From NCBI GenBank assembly GCA_002329575.1, contig DCTK01000093.1:34218-40699 (forward strand): 6,482 nucleotides of DNA, in the 5' to 3' direction. Of this stretch, positions 6,210-6,482 are shown piece by piece. Made by a program: the position numbers and the translations under genes. The stretch is from Sutterella sp. UBA1442 (GTDB lineage: Bacteria > Pseudomonadota > Gammaproteobacteria > Burkholderiales > Burkholderiaceae_F). Under the pieces are notes generated by a model, which saw only the letters and a program-made list of their open reading frames with translations, was not told where the DNA came from and searched no databases. Each line of letters starts with the position of its first letter. Positions within the stretch are counted from its first letter, which is position 1.

Positions 6210-6482
6210 TTAACGGCGAAGTTTCACGATTGAATCCGGCAACAACGGCATCATCAAATCAATGCAGTTTTCCGCTAACGGAATCGTAAGCGACTGCTTC
6301 CACGTCTGCGTTGTCGTCGCAGAAGTCATGCCGGCTAAAAACACCACGGCACACACAAAAAGCACGCCACGCAAAAGGCCGAAAACACTGCCTAAGACTC
6401 GGTCTTCGGCACTGATTCGGGCGACTTCAAGCATCTTTCGCAAAATGGTACCCAATAGACCCACTGCAAACACACACAAAAC
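6210..6482 (-). CDS. cvpA: CvpA family membrane protein, 5' partial
   Basis: The frame is open to the window edge, so only the C-terminal 90 residues are seen; the TTG at 6479 is internal and not a start. CvpA is an inner-membrane protein of about 160 residues, first named for colicin V production in E. coli, whose biochemical role is still poorly defined. The visible part has a hydrophobic segment at 1-14, the family-typical DRVLGSVFGLLRG at 27-39 leading into a second membrane helix to about residue 51, and then a soluble tail containing TWKQSL and ending LPDSIVKLRR. Position confirms the call: cvpA directly upstream of purF is conserved in many proteobacteria. The TAA stop at 6210-6212 is 61 bases before purF. 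Confidence 0.9.
   Translation of the reverse strand, partial: VLCVFAVGLLGTILRKMLEVARISAEDRVLGSVFGLLRGVLFVCAVVFLAGMTSATTTQTWKQSLTIPLAENCIDLMMPLLPDSIVKLRR

Overview
This window joins part of an F-type conjugation module to a housekeeping purine locus. The organism is probably a member of the Betaproteobacteria, order Burkholderiales, of moderate G+C content (a Sutterellaceae-like gut lineage would fit). The PurF protein follows the Burkholderiales pattern closely through most of its length, and cvpA lies directly upstream of purF, as is usual in beta- and gammaproteobacteria. The lineage is an inference from remembered family patterns, not from a database search.

Left part (1-3888, + strand): the window opens inside a large TraG-like mating-pair stabilisation gene whose 5' end lies outside. 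Its stop codon overlaps an ATG (TAATG) that has a good ribosome binding site. The roughly 450 bases after traG hold no long intact gene. By eye, though, they read as one about 143-residue gene (2486-2919) broken by four single-base frame changes. This stitched gene starts at the traG overlap and ends 18 bases before the next start codon. An intact 316-residue GIY-YIG nuclease-family gene follows (2938-3888). The three look like successive cistrons of one conjugation operon, the middle one decayed, frameshifted by program, or misread.

Middle part (3889-4645): a 93-base gap contains a perfect 10-bp inverted repeat whose right arm runs into the start region of a 194-residue polyprenyl-phosphate sugar-1-phosphate transferase (3982-4566, GTG start). 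A short hairpin at 4591-4608 sits between this gene and the convergent purF gene and probably terminates purF transcription.

Right part (4646-6482, - strand): purF (complete, 500 residues) is preceded by the 3' part of cvpA, which runs off the window. The 61-base spacing and shared direction suggest a cvpA-purF operon. This is core chromosome, so the boundary of the conjugative element, or of its remnant, should lie between about 2920 and 4645. No integrase, tRNA, insertion sequence or CRISPR array is visible.
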